Origin: Candidatus Neomicrothrix sp. UBA814
GTDB lineage: Bacteria > Actinomycetota > Acidimicrobiia > Acidimicrobiales > Poriferisodalaceae
Direction of reading: 5' to 3'
Assembly: GCA_002296525.1 (NCBI GenBank)
Contig: DBIA01000017.1
Location: 1 to 64,000, forward strand
Length of the DNA stretch: 64,000 nucleotides
This document shows, one piece after another, positions 42,463 to 51,911 of this stretch. The notes under the pieces were generated by a model that worked only from the letters and a program-made list of their open reading frames with translations, was not told where the DNA came from and ran no database searches. A program made the translations under genes and the position numbers. Positions within the stretch are counted from its first letter, which is position 1, and every line of letters starts with the position of its first letter.

Positions 42463-43533
42463 ATGGCCAGAATCTTTCAACAAATGGTGGCACGACCCGA
42501 TTCGAGCCAAACCGCTGTCCGTTTAGAGCAACAGGGTTTCGATGGGGTGTCATTCGTCGACTCGCAGAACCTTTCCGGCGATGTGTATGTGGCTATGACC
42601 ACAGCAGCGCAAGCCACAGAAGGCCTGCAGGTAAGTTCTGGAGTCACTAACCCCGTAACCCGACACCCTGCGGTTACCGCAAGCGCTGTAGCTAGCGTCA
42701 ACCGGCTAGCTCCGGGTCGAGTACAGCTCGGAATCGGACGAGGAGACTCGGCTCTAGCCCATCTAGGTAGGGCGCCGGCACGTGTTGCCGATTTCGAGCG
42801 CTATCTCGCCGCCGTGCAGACCTATCTCCGAGGCGAAGAAATTCCTTTTGAAGAATTGAATTTTGGTGAAACATTGGCGCCGCTGGTAGACGAACTCGAA
42901 CTGGCAGACACTGCGGGGACCAGCAAAATATCTTGGCTCCCCGGATCTGCGGGCAAGGTTCCCGTGGAGGTATCGGCAACTGGTCCCAGAGTCATTGGCG
43001 CTGCGGCGCGACACGCAGAGCGAATCATGTTTGCGTTAGGTGCAGACCCCGAGCGAATCGAGTGGGGAATCGAGATTGCTCGTGATGCTCGCGTTGCAGC
43101 TGGTCATGATCCCGACGAGCTCGCCTACGGCGCATACGTCAATGTCGTGTGCCACTCTGACCTCGATCGAGCGAGAGACCTAGTGCGAGGAGGGCTATCG
43201 ACGTTCGCACGTTTCTCAGTGATGCATGGAGAAGTTGTTGGGCCGGTGTCAGATACTCAGCGCGAGGTTATGAACGAACTTCACGAGAAGTACGACATGA
43301 AGAGCCATACTCGGGCTGATAGCCAACAGGCTTCGGTGCTAACACCAGACTTTGTTGATAGCTACGCAATAGTTGGGAATCCGGAAGTCTGTATTGAAAG
43401 AGTTAGAACCCTAGAGGCTCTGGGTCTCGACAAACTCATTTTCGTCGGGGCAACAATGGGCACTAATAGAGATATCGCCGAGCAATCCGATGCCCTGATT
43501 CGTGACGAAGTGTTACCCAGCCTGGCTCATTGA
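42463..43533 (+). CDS. LLM-class oxidoreductase (MER-like)
   Basis: 356 aa. The opening strand leads to G-F-D-G-V-S-F-V-D-S near residue 27. V-S-S-G-V-T-N-P-V-T-R-H-P near 58, A-P-G-R-V-Q-L-G-I-G-R-G-D-S near 85 and P-V-E-V-S-A-T-G-P-R near 170 match F420-dependent methylenetetrahydromethanopterin reductase-like proteins. Substrate unknown. Its last 7 bp overlap the convergent acyl-CoA dehydrogenase-like gene. Confidence 0.83.
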   Translation: MARIFQQMVARPDSSQTAVRLEQQGFDGVSFVDSQNLSGDVYVAMTTAAQATEGLQVSSGVTNPVTRHPAVTASAVASVNRLAPGRVQLGIGRGDSALAHLGRAPARVADFERYLAAVQTYLRGEEIPFEELNFGETLAPLVDELELADTAGTSKISWLPGSAGKVPVEVSATGPRVIGAAARHAERIMFALGADPERIEWGIEIARDARVAAGHDPDELAYGAYVNVVCHSDLDRARDLVRGGLSTFARFSVMHGEVVGPVSDTQREVMNELHEKYDMKSHTRADSQQASVLTPDFVDSYAIVGNPEVCIERVRTLEALGLDKLIFVGATMGTNRDIAEQSDALIRDEVLPSLAH

Positions 43534-44669
43534 AGCGAGTCAAGAAGCGCCCGACTGTACATATTCGCGGCGTGATCCCACGTCAATATCGCGTGAGACC
43601 GTGCCGCATTTACGTCACGCCACAGACGCTGTATCGGTTCATCGGCTCGCATGGCATTCGCTCCGCTTGCTTCATACAGGCGATCGACTGCTTTAGCCAG
43701 AGTTTTTACTCCGAAACCGCAGTCCCTAATGATGGATGCGTTCAGTACAGGGTCGACGTTTTCGACCCCACCCAATTGATCCAATCGAGCGGCCGCATCG
43801 TAGAGCAGTAATTCGGCAGCGTGAATCTCGGCCGTAGATTCTGCAAGTCGGTACCCGGCAGCTGGGTCGTTGCGCTGGACATCGCCGAGTGCCACCAGAA
43901 AGTGATCATCAAGTCGCTCTTGGAAACGACGCACAGCCGCTTTTGCGGCGCCGATCACTGGAGCGGCCAACACGAGAATTGCTGTCGTGCGCCACGGGCA
44001 CGTGTAGAGAGGACCTCCGTAATGCAACTGCCCGGGGGCCCTGCGAGTCATTGTCTCAGTAACTCGCAACACTCGGTGAGGGGGCACAGCAACTTCATCA
44101 GCAACGACTAAGTCTTTGCTGCCGGTACCCCGAAGACCAATCACATTCCAAGACTTGTGATCGATGATCACGTCTTCAGCGGGAAGTGCACAAATAACGG
44201 GGGTGGGTTCCTCGCCTGGAAGAAAACCACCGACACTTAACCATGGTGCGTGATCGCAACCCGAGCCAAATCCGAAGCGGCCAGAAACAATAACGTCGCC
44301 TCCCTCTTGCCGAAACTGTGTTTTTGGAACAATGGAAGCGCTCACCAAATTCGTCGGATCCGCCCAGATTTCTTCCTGACCTTCGATGGGCATCTGCGCC
44401 AGCATCCAGCCATGAGCGCTCCAGACGGCAAGGCACCAAGAAGTCGCCATGCAATATTCACCAGCTACCGCGACAGCACGCATGTGATTTTCGATGGTGG
44501 ACTGGGCGCCTCCAAAGTCCGTCGGCTGTAGAAGGCGAGCGGCACCTATAGCTCTGATGTCAGCAGCGTTATCTGCGTCTATGCAGCCAACTTCTTCGGC
44601 TAACGCAGATTTTTTCTCCCATGAAGGACCCACTGAGTGAAGGCCATCGATCACCGATTCAAGATTCAC
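43527..44669 (-). CDS. Acyl-CoA dehydrogenase-fold flavin monooxygenase (HpaB/HsaA group D-like)
   Basis: 380 aa. The fold is acyl-CoA dehydrogenase-like, with T-S-W-C-L-A-V near residue 76, V-S-G-R-F-G-F-G-S-G-C near 130, and W-N-V-I-G-L-R-G-T-G-S-K near 172. The C-terminal R-L-W-R-D-V-N-A-A-R-S-H is the mark of group D FMN/FAD monooxygenases such as HsaA, rather than true dehydrogenases; these need a partner reductase. A role in hydroxylating an aromatic or alkyl substrate is inferred. Divergent from the SDR at 44776. Confidence 0.78.
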   Translation of the reverse strand: MNLESVIDGLHSVGPSWEKKSALAEEVGCIDADNAADIRAIGAARLLQPTDFGGAQSTIENHMRAVAVAGEYCMATSWCLAVWSAHGWMLAQMPIEGQEEIWADPTNLVSASIVPKTQFRQEGGDVIVSGRFGFGSGCDHAPWLSVGGFLPGEEPTPVICALPAEDVIIDHKSWNVIGLRGTGSKDLVVADEVAVPPHRVLRVTETMTRRAPGQLHYGGPLYTCPWRTTAILVLAAPVIGAAKAAVRRFQERLDDHFLVALGDVQRNDPAAGYRLAESTAEIHAAELLLYDAAARLDQLGGVENVDPVLNASIIRDCGFGVKTLAKAVDRLYEASGANAMRADEPIQRLWRDVNAARSHAILTWDHAANMYSRALLDSLQ

Positions 44670-44775
44670 AACACCTACCCTAGAGAGCCCAGGGCCTCCT
44701 GAGCCAACAACTAGGAAGATTCCTTGCCGCTGTCGTCGCTATGGTGGCATCCATAGAACTTTCGATCGGGGTGTC

Positions 44776-45495
44776 ATGGGACGAGTAGACGGCAAAGTAA
44801 TCATCATTACAGGAGGCGCAAGAGGCCAGGGCGCTGCGGAAGCTGAGCTACTCCGCGACGAAGGCGCACAAGTTGTCATCACCGATGTCCTCGAAGAACA
44901 AGGTGGACAAACAGCAGCCACTTTAGGGGTCGACTTTCTGTTACATGACGTGTCCTCAGCCTCAGCGTGGGAAGTCGTTGTTTCGGATGTAGTTGCCCGT
45001 CACGGACGCATCGATGCCCTAATCAACAATGCCGGCATCTTGAGAGGCGCAAGACTTGTCAATACCAGTGACGAGATATGGGACCAAACGATTGCCATTA
45101 ACCAGACCGGCGTTTTTTATGGAATGCGCGCGGTTGCCCCTCAAATGATTGAGCAAGGCTCAGGATCCATTGTCAACATCAGCTCGGTAGCTGGCCTAGA
45201 AGCGACTTTCGCATCAATGGCCTACGGAGCCACAAAGTGGGCTGTCCGCGGCATGAGTAAAATAGCTGCCCTGGAACTTGGGCGACATAACGTCCGAGTG
45301 AACTCGATTCACCCCGGACTCATCAACACCGACATGACTTCTGAGTTCGACAAAGACCGCATGGTCCGCTCTATTCCACTGGGTCGCGAGGCTGAGCCGT
45401 CAGAAGTCGCTGCAGTTGCTCTTTTCCTCGCCTCCGACGACTCCAGTTATTGCACGGGTCAAGAATTCACCGTCGACGGCGGTATGCACCGATAG
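44776..45495 (+). CDS. Short-chain dehydrogenase/reductase
   Basis: 239 aa. T-G-G-A-R-G-Q-G near residue 12 binds the cofactor, and I-T-D-V near 37 suggests NAD. N-N-A-G near 86, S-S near 138, and Y-G-A-T-K near 151 give the catalytic set. The 3-alpha/20-beta hydroxysteroid dehydrogenase group looks closest by motif. Directly followed by an MFS gene with no gap, so it probably shares its transcript. Confidence 0.88.
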   Translation: MGRVDGKVIIITGGARGQGAAEAELLRDEGAQVVITDVLEEQGGQTAATLGVDFLLHDVSSASAWEVVVSDVVARHGRIDALINNAGILRGARLVNTSDEIWDQTIAINQTGVFYGMRAVAPQMIEQGSGSIVNISSVAGLEATFASMAYGATKWAVRGMSKIAALELGRHNVRVNSIHPGLINTDMTSEFDKDRMVRSIPLGREAEPSEVAAVALFLASDDSSYCTGQEFTVDGGMHR

Positions 45496-46782
45496 GTGAG
45501 TAACACTTTCGACGCACTCAAAGTCAGATACTTTCCCCTGATCTTTGCGTCAGGGTGGACCTGGAATTTGTCGCGATGGGGGGTTTCGTTTATCGGACCT
45601 TTCGTTGCTAATGACCTGACCGGTTCCGCTCGCATGGTGCAACTCGCGGGTGTGGCCCTTTGGTCTCCATTGCTGTTCGGTGGAGTAGTTGGCGGCTGGG
45701 TATCAGACCGCTTTGACCGCCGCAAGATTGTGATTGGGCAGTTCTTTGTGACTATCCCAGGACTCATCATCCTCGGTTGGATAGAACTTGCCGGGAGACT
45801 TCAGCTCTGGATGATTTACCCTGTGCTCTTCCTCACCGGTGTCGGATGGGTCTTTGACATGGTTGGACGACGGGTCATCGTCTACGACGTGGTTGGCCCG
45901 GAAAAAATTGACAATGCGCTAGCGATCGAAAGTAGTGGCACAGCGATTTCCCTAGCCCTGGGCGCCGTTGCTGGCGGATCGCTAATTCAAGCGTTGAGTG
46001 TTGGGTGGGCATTGATCTTCATGGGCTGCTTGCAGGTGATTTCGCTAGCAGCCTTCACAGCGGTTCCACGGTTGGTGCGACGTCAACAAGCAACAGCAGT
46101 TGGCGCTTCAGCGCTGCTGGAGGGAATTCGAATGTTGAGAACCGAGAAAGGTCTCATATCTATTCTTGGTGTCACTGCATTCGTTAATTTCTTCTTCTTT
46201 TCTGCAACCCCGTTGCTGCAAGTTGTAGGCGGCAAATTCAATGTAGGCCCTGCTTTGTTGGGTCTTTTGGCGGCCATGCTGGGCATCGGAATGTTTGCAG
46301 GGTCTCTAGGCATTGCGCACTATCAGCCGCGCCGCCGCGGATTGCTTTATGTTGTCGGTTCCTACATTGCCTTCGTTTTCATGACCGGGTTTGCTTTAGT
46401 CCCTCTGTACGCGGCCTCCGCTGCATTTCTGGTTCTAGCGGCAGTGGGAATGGGTTTCTTCGGGTCCACGCAGTCAGTGCTTGTTATGGATGCTGTCTCA
46501 GAACAACACCGAGGTCGCGCGTTGGGTCTGCTGAGTAGCGCTATTGGTGTGCTCCCATTGGGAATGTTAGCGGTAGGCGAAATAGCCGAAGTCGTAGGGG
46601 CCTCGCTAGCGATAACTCTTTCGGTTCTCACCGGCGCTTTATTGATGACAGTTTTCTTGCGTTTCAGGCCGGAAGCCCGATATATGAGCCAGGCTGTTCG
46701 AGAGCCGGCAGTCGAGACGTACGAACAATCCGAACTACCCGAGCATCGTCGACCCGACGTGTTCAACTTGAAGCCACTTTGA
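45496..46782 (+). CDS. MFS transporter with C-terminal VFxLxP tail
   Basis: 428 aa, about 12 hydrophobic helices. The loop 2-3 motif reads G-G-W-V-S-D-R-F-D-R-R-K near residue 68. The sequence resembles the enterobactin-exporter-like group. The C-terminal 30 residues are polar and end H-R-R-P-D-V-F-N-L-K-P-L, nearly repeated at the end of the other MFS protein at 47548-48843. Its GTG follows the SDR stop directly. Substrate unknown. Confidence 0.82.
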   Translation: MSNTFDALKVRYFPLIFASGWTWNLSRWGVSFIGPFVANDLTGSARMVQLAGVALWSPLLFGGVVGGWVSDRFDRRKIVIGQFFVTIPGLIILGWIELAGRLQLWMIYPVLFLTGVGWVFDMVGRRVIVYDVVGPEKIDNALAIESSGTAISLALGAVAGGSLIQALSVGWALIFMGCLQVISLAAFTAVPRLVRRQQATAVGASALLEGIRMLRTEKGLISILGVTAFVNFFFFSATPLLQVVGGKFNVGPALLGLLAAMLGIGMFAGSLGIAHYQPRRRGLLYVVGSYIAFVFMTGFALVPLYAASAAFLVLAAVGMGFFGSTQSVLVMDAVSEQHRGRALGLLSSAIGVLPLGMLAVGEIAEVVGASLAITLSVLTGALLMTVFLRFRPEARYMSQAVREPAVETYEQSELPEHRRPDVFNLKPL

Positions 46783-46783
46783 C

Positions 46784-47425
46784 CTACACAGCGGCTAACC
46801 AATCTCTGAGATCAAACAACGAAGCATTTGAAATCTCATGCCCCATTGGATACTCCACGTAGTCAGGTTCCCAACCCGAATCAATGAGGACATCGCGAAT
46901 CCGACGACCCCGCTCGATGTCAACCATCGGATCAAGAGTGCCGTGTTGGATCAAAGTGTCGGGCACTTGTGTCAAGTCGTATTCGAAATCAGGTATCTCC
47001 TGAAGCATTCCGGATAGGCATGCCATCGCCGCAGGTCGGATGTCTGTGTCTTTCGACAAACTGACCGCCAATGTCATCGCGCACCCTTGAGAAAAACCGA
47101 TGATGACCATCTCCGAACGTAGAAAGCCTCCGGCCTCACACACTGCGTCGATAGTCCGATCAATGGCCTGCACCGAAGTGTGAAACGTTTCAGAGTCAAC
47201 ATCCCCAGCATCATCGCGTTCATACCATGCAGCACCAAAAGGAACCAGGTCAATTGGAGCTCGAAAACAAATTGAAGTGAAACGCCCATCAGGGTCAATG
47301 TGCTGCACTAGTGGCGCCAAGTCGTTTTCGTCAGCTCCAAAACCATGCAATAAAACCAACAGCCGGTCGCCGGGCCCCAACGAACCCACCGGGTTCACTC
47401 TCAATAGACCGTGATCTTGTTCCAT
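46784..47425 (-). CDS. Phospholipase/carboxylesterase-family alpha/beta hydrolase
   Basis: 213 aa. Oxyanion region L-L-H-G-F-G-A-D-E near residue 25, nucleophile in G-F-S-Q-G near 110, Asp in T-L-D-P-M-V near 165, and His in M-G-H-E-I near 195 form the triad of this esterase family. It should hydrolyse carboxylic esters; natural substrate unknown. The stop lies almost end-to-end with that of the convergent MFS gene. Confidence 0.88.
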   Translation of the reverse strand: MEQDHGLLRVNPVGSLGPGDRLLVLLHGFGADENDLAPLVQHIDPDGRFTSICFRAPIDLVPFGAAWYERDDAGDVDSETFHTSVQAIDRTIDAVCEAGGFLRSEMVIIGFSQGCAMTLAVSLSKDTDIRPAAMACLSGMLQEIPDFEYDLTQVPDTLIQHGTLDPMVDIERGRRIRDVLIDSGWEPDYVEYPMGHEISNASLFDLRDWLAAV

Positions 47426-47547
47426 CGGACCCCTGACGTTCTAGCCTGTCGCAATCGAAACACGATAGAGCAGACGGCCTTACCCCATCACGTGGCCGAT
47501 ACAACATCTTCTTCTAGGAAGCGACGAACTGTCATCACTGGCTTACG

Positions 47548-48843
47548 ATGTCGAAGAACATGACTGACGCGACCGACCACTTTGATACCCCCAGAGCATG
47601 GGCAGTTGCTATCGGCGCGTCCATAGCGAACGGAGTTGCCTTTGGTGTGCTGTACACCTTCGGCGCCTTCGTAAGTTCAATGGGGAAAGAGTTCAACACA
47701 AAACTTGGACCTACCTCTATCGTCTTTGGTCTTTCTATGTTCCTTTTCTTCGGAACGGGAGCCGTATCAGGTCGCTGGGCCGATCGTTACGGTCCTCGGC
47801 CGCTACTAGTAGTTGGCGGAACAATGTTTTGTGCCGGTCTAGTAGCTACCTCATTCGTAACAGCGATATGGCAGGGCTACATCGTGTACGGAATCGGATG
47901 CGGACTCGGGGGAGGGATTTTCTGCTCCCCGTTGTTTTCGACCGTCGCAACCTTCTTCGCGAAATACAGGGCGCTGGCGCAAGGAGTCGCGGTTACTGGC
48001 TCGGGCTTCGGAACACTTTTGTTAGTCCCGTTCGCTAATTCCATCATCGACACAGAGGGTTGGCGCAACAGCTACCGAATACTGGCCGTCATATCCGCTG
48101 TGGGCTTCCTAATCGGTCTAGTGATGGTGCGACGGTCACCATCGCAGGCTCCGGGCGTCGCCGGAGGACATGTCCGAAACGTCATGCGAACCAGAGAATT
48201 CAAAACCATTTCCGTAGCATTTGGTCTCATGTCCATGGCGCTGATGGGTTCCTTCGCCTTTGTCATCAAATTTGCCGAGGACGATGGCATCGCTCCTGCA
48301 AGGGCCGCATTGTTGATGAGTGTCGTAGGCGCTTCGAGTATTTTGGGTCGGCTCCTGCTCACCGCAGTCGCAGGCAAACTGGGTTCTGTGCGACTGTTGC
48401 AGATAGCGCTCATAGCTCAGCCAGTCGCATACTTTTTTTGGATCATCGCGAATGGGCGTTATTACCTGCTCGTGATTTTCGCTGCGTTGCTTGGGTTGAC
48501 TTATGGCGGCTTTGTTGCCTTGGCAGGCGATGTCGTTGCCTTCTATTTCGGTTTAGTAGGTATTGGTGCGGTTACAGGGATGCTTTTTTTCTTCTCGGGC
48601 TTTGGCAGCCTGATAGGCCCACCAATCGTAGGTTTCCTCGCCGACTTGTCGACCTTTCGAATCGTGCCTGTCGGGGCAGTGTTTGTGATGGCTTCGCTTG
48701 GAGCCGGCGTGTTACTCACTGCATCAACTAAACCGGTGGACTTCGGCCCGAATCAATCAACCTCACTACCTGACCGTGAAACCCCAGTTGATAAGGAAAA
48801 GACATCTCATCGACCCACGGTGTTTGAGCTCGAACCGGTCTGA
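47548..48843 (+). CDS. MFS transporter, monocarboxylate/OFA-like
   Basis: 431 aa, 12 hydrophobic helices. The first helix region G-A-S-I-A-N-G-V-A-F-G and the loop 2-3 G-R-W-A-D-R-Y-G-P-R-P resemble the oxalate/formate-antiporter and monocarboxylate transporter group. Likely carries a small carboxylate, which is inference. The C-terminus ends R-P-T-V-F-E-L-E-P-V, close to the tail of the 45496-46782 transporter. An amidohydrolase gene follows 56 bp on. Confidence 0.82.
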   Translation: MSKNMTDATDHFDTPRAWAVAIGASIANGVAFGVLYTFGAFVSSMGKEFNTKLGPTSIVFGLSMFLFFGTGAVSGRWADRYGPRPLLVVGGTMFCAGLVATSFVTAIWQGYIVYGIGCGLGGGIFCSPLFSTVATFFAKYRALAQGVAVTGSGFGTLLLVPFANSIIDTEGWRNSYRILAVISAVGFLIGLVMVRRSPSQAPGVAGGHVRNVMRTREFKTISVAFGLMSMALMGSFAFVIKFAEDDGIAPARAALLMSVVGASSILGRLLLTAVAGKLGSVRLLQIALIAQPVAYFFWIIANGRYYLLVIFAALLGLTYGGFVALAGDVVAFYFGLVGIGAVTGMLFFFSGFGSLIGPPIVGFLADLSTFRIVPVGAVFVMASLGAGVLLTASTKPVDFGPNQSTSLPDRETPVDKEKTSHRPTVFELEPV

Positions 48844-48899
48844 TTGGCCCCAAGAAACTAGAGTGCTAAGCAAGGGGCTGAATACAGGGGGCTAAGTCA

Positions 48900-50078
48900 A
48901 TGTCGACAGTGAGTGAAATTTTTCCGGGGATCAACATCATTGACTCTGACACCCACTGGTCAGAACCCCCCGATTTGTGGACCAGTTTGGCTCCAACCAA
49001 GTACAAGGACCTCGTTCCCCAAATAAAGGAACACAACGGACGACGCAAATGGGTTGTAAACGGTGACATACCAATAGCTGGTGACTCTGCGGTCAGCGCG
49101 ATCATGCCTGACGGCGAGAAAATGCTCGGCCTGCGATTCCTAAAAGCTGATATCGACATGGTGCACGCCGCCAGTTATGACTGCGATGCGCGCCTAGATC
49201 TAATGGATCGAATGGGTATAAGCCATGGGATCGTGTATCCAAATGTTGGTGGCTTTGGCAACCAAAACTTCTTACGAGTCCAAGATGAAGCGCTACGAAT
49301 TGCATGTGTAGAGATATACAACGACTGGATGACTGACCTTCAGCAACGCTCCGGGGGTCGGATTCTTCCCATGGCTCTCGTCCCTTGGTGGGATATCGAT
49401 GCTTCGGTTGCCGAAGTTGATCGAATGCAAAAAAATGGCGCTAAGGGAATCGTCATGTGTTCCAACCCCCACGACTCAGGTATGCCCAATTTTGCCCAAC
49501 CTGAATGGCGTCCATTCTGGGAAATTTGCGAAGCCTTAAAAATGCCGATCAACTTTCATATCGGAGCCTCTGAGGGAGATATCAACTGGTCAGGATCTGT
49601 TCCGTATGACACGTGGTCCGGTGACGTAAAGATCAGCCTGGGTGGTGCAGCCATCTTTCTTGGACAGTTGCGTTGGATGGTGAACCTGTTGGTAAGCGAT
49701 GTGCCAGAGCGCTACCCGAACTTAAAATTTGTGTCAGTTGAGTCCGGAATTGGCTGGATTCCATTTCTGTTGGACGCGCTTGATTACCAGTGTGGAGAAA
49801 CGGCACCTGAACATTTGGCTCACCTGTCAATGAAACCGTCCGAGTATTTCAGGCGACAGTTCTATGGTTGTTTTTGGTTTGAATCTAAGACTCTCGCCCC
49901 GGCGATAGACCACATTGGCCCAGATCGCATCATGTTTGAGACCGATATTCCTCACCCGACTTGTCTCTACCCCCACAGCGTCGAACGTGTTAGAGAAGCC
50001 ATCCAAGAACTAGCTCCCGAAGTGCAGAAAAAAATTCTCCAAGATAATGCTGCCGAGCTGTATGGCATAGAGGTTTAA
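48900..50078 (+). CDS. Amidohydrolase 2-family (ACMSD-like) metal enzyme
   Basis: 392 aa TIM barrel. The N-terminal strand I-D-S-D-T-H-W holds the metal motif (D-x-H in this family). N-F-H-I-G-A-S near residue 220 gives the next metal His, V-S-V-E-S-G-I-G-W follows, and M-F-E-T-D-I-P-H-P near 345 gives the conserved Asp. Relatives decarboxylate or hydrolyse, for example aminocarboxymuconate semialdehyde decarboxylase. ATG 48900 has AGGGGG upstream. Likely one unit with the following hypothetical and CoA-transferase genes. Confidence 0.85.
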   Translation: MSTVSEIFPGINIIDSDTHWSEPPDLWTSLAPTKYKDLVPQIKEHNGRRKWVVNGDIPIAGDSAVSAIMPDGEKMLGLRFLKADIDMVHAASYDCDARLDLMDRMGISHGIVYPNVGGFGNQNFLRVQDEALRIACVEIYNDWMTDLQQRSGGRILPMALVPWWDIDASVAEVDRMQKNGAKGIVMCSNPHDSGMPNFAQPEWRPFWEICEALKMPINFHIGASEGDINWSGSVPYDTWSGDVKISLGGAAIFLGQLRWMVNLLVSDVPERYPNLKFVSVESGIGWIPFLLDALDYQCGETAPEHLAHLSMKPSEYFRRQFYGCFWFESKTLAPAIDHIGPDRIMFETDIPHPTCLYPHSVERVREAIQELAPEVQKKILQDNAAELYGIEV

Positions 50079-50084
50079 CTTTCG

Positions 50085-50642
50085 GTGGCTTCGACCGGTC
50101 ACATGGTGGACGAACCAGGTAATGGGCTGATCGAACTCTTTGCTTTACCTACTGATCAAGACAACCTTGTACGTCTACTAGAAAAAGTGTTCGAGCATTG
50201 GCAAATGGTGCAGTTTGGGCCAATCATCCAGGGAGCGGCCTATGAAATAAAGGCACCCTGCGCGCCACGGATCACAGTGCTGGACGGTTATGCGACGCTC
50301 GACTTCGAACAATGGCACATACACATATGTGTTGGACCCACAATCGGCGATCCGTCAAACCCAACTGCACCAGAGGTTGCTTCAATCCGACCGTGTCAAC
50401 GAGCGGAGCTTTATCGCCTTATTAGAGAAGACGCACCGGTGTCGTGGGGCCTTCGTCTTTATAACGGCGCAGATGAACAACTGCTCACAGTGCTGTTGCC
50501 GAACCCTTTTCTTGATGACAACGATATGCCCTGTAAACCCAACTGGGAACGTCTCGCCCTATGGGACGACCTAAGAGACGAGTTTCTAAATGTCGCTCCA
50601 GATTCGTTCGATCGTTCAGGTTTGCGTTTCGTGCACGGCTAA
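50085..50642 (+). CDS. Hypothetical protein between amidohydrolase and CoA-transferase genes
   Basis: 185 aa from GTG 50085 (ATG 50103 is an alternative). A soluble alpha/beta protein with W-H-I-H-I-C-V-G near residue 82, possibly a metal-binding His pair, and W-G-L-R-L-Y-N-G-A-D-E-Q-L-L-T-V-L-L-P-N-P-F near 125. I do not recognise the family. The 6-bp gap to the amidohydrolase stop argues for a shared transcript and possibly a related job. Confidence 0.6.
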   Translation: MASTGHMVDEPGNGLIELFALPTDQDNLVRLLEKVFEHWQMVQFGPIIQGAAYEIKAPCAPRITVLDGYATLDFEQWHIHICVGPTIGDPSNPTAPEVASIRPCQRAELYRLIREDAPVSWGLRLYNGADEQLLTVLLPNPFLDDNDMPCKPNWERLALWDDLRDEFLNVAPDSFDRSGLRFVHG

Positions 50643-50684
50643 CCCTCAGCACGCACATCGCTTGGGCAGCTATCTTGCGGAGCT

Positions 50685-51911
50685 ATGGAAAAGCCGCTTT
50701 CAGATCTTTTGGTTTTAGATCTCACCCGAGCGCTAGCTGGACCGATTTGTGGTCGGCTACTTAGCGACCTAGGAGCTCGTGTAATAAAGGTCGAACCGCC
50801 AGACGGTGACCTCACCCGGCTCTTAGTGCCCCGAGTCGACGGACTGTCGCCATACTTCACCCAGTACAACGCCGGGAAAGAATGCATTTCGATTGATTTG
50901 CACTCTGAACACGGTCGAGACATTTTTCTTCAACTTGTTCCCCATGCAGACATCGTCCTTGAGAATTACCGACCTGGGGTTATGGAACGCCTTGGTATCG
51001 ACTTTGACCGATTGCAGGAAGTGAACCCGAAGATCATCATGGGGTCCGTAAGTGGTTGGGGTCATGACAACTCCCGCTCAGGCCAAGGGGCGTTCGCTTC
51101 GGCGATCCACTCCGAAGCAGGCGTCACTGAAATGGTCGCGCGAAGGCGTGACGAGGAACCTCGAAATGACCCGATGTCACACTCTGATACATGCACTGGG
51201 CTTCATGCATTAGGAGCAGTTTTAGCGGCGTTGCATTTGCGAGATCGCACCGGCAATGGACAAAAGGTTGAAGTGTCGATGGCGGAAAGCACGCTAATGG
51301 TCAACGACCTGGCCGCTATAGAAATGACAGGACAAGACCCGATGGTGGGCTTCAAAGGCGGTCAGAACTGGTCACCCGTTCTGCGTCTAGCAAATGGAAG
51401 ATACGTCAGCCTTACAATCGACATCACCACAAATGATGGGTTTCGGTACATGGTTGAGGCGATGAATCGTCCTGATCTTGTTGAAGATCCAAGGTTTGCG
51501 GTCATCGAGAATCGTGTAGAAAATCGTGAAGCGCTCACTGAGATTCTTGCTGAATTTGTTGCAACTTTCGATGACGCCCGAGATGTCGAGGCAGCTATAG
51601 GCCCCGGGGGAGTGATTGCCGCCGAAGTACGATCTGTACCCGAGTTAGCGGAGACTGATTGGGCCCGAGAGCGAGGGGCTTTCGTTGATGTTGATACCGG
51701 CAGAGGCGAAATGATTACTATTCCCCAGTCGCCTTGGCGATTTCGTGATGCTGACGCAGGCGTGAAGCCATCGGTGGGCTACCGAGGTGAAAACAACCGA
51801 CAAGTACTCTCCGAGTTCCTGGGTTTTAGCCCTGAAGAACTGGATGACCTAGAGAATGATGCGGTGATCAGTAGTCGCCCGCCTAGATGGTCAAAAGATT
51901 CGGATAGCTAA
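50685..51911 (+). CDS. CaiB/BaiF (family III) CoA-transferase
   Basis: 408 aa. L-V-L-D-L-T-R-A-L-A-G-P near residue 9, L-L-S-D-L-G-A-R-V-I-K-V-E near 25, G-K-E-C-I-S-I-D-L near 65, V-L-E-N-Y-R-P-G-V near 90 and the catalytic Asp in H-S-D-T-C-T-G-L-H-A-L near 165. It is not close to the other copy at 38211. Convergent, end-to-end, with an enoyl-CoA hydratase gene. Confidence 0.9.
   Translation: MEKPLSDLLVLDLTRALAGPICGRLLSDLGARVIKVEPPDGDLTRLLVPRVDGLSPYFTQYNAGKECISIDLHSEHGRDIFLQLVPHADIVLENYRPGVMERLGIDFDRLQEVNPKIIMGSVSGWGHDNSRSGQGAFASAIHSEAGVTEMVARRRDEEPRNDPMSHSDTCTGLHALGAVLAALHLRDRTGNGQKVEVSMAESTLMVNDLAAIEMTGQDPMVGFKGGQNWSPVLRLANGRYVSLTIDITTNDGFRYMVEAMNRPDLVEDPRFAVIENRVENREALTEILAEFVATFDDARDVEAAIGPGGVIAAEVRSVPELAETDWARERGAFVDVDTGRGEMITIPQSPWRFRDADAGVKPSVGYRGENNRQVLSEFLGFSPEELDDLENDAVISSRPPRWSKDSDS

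Noticed and set aside
42384..42650. In-frame continuation after the 41817-42386 gene, which might suggest another read-through
   Set aside because: The stop is TAA, not TGA, and the following frame shows no family likeness; it overlaps the start of the real LLM gene.
48060..48731. 223-codon frame on the plus strand overlapping the MFS gene
   Set aside because: It is an out-of-frame shadow of the transporter: Arg/Cys/Ser-rich, no motifs, no ribosome site.
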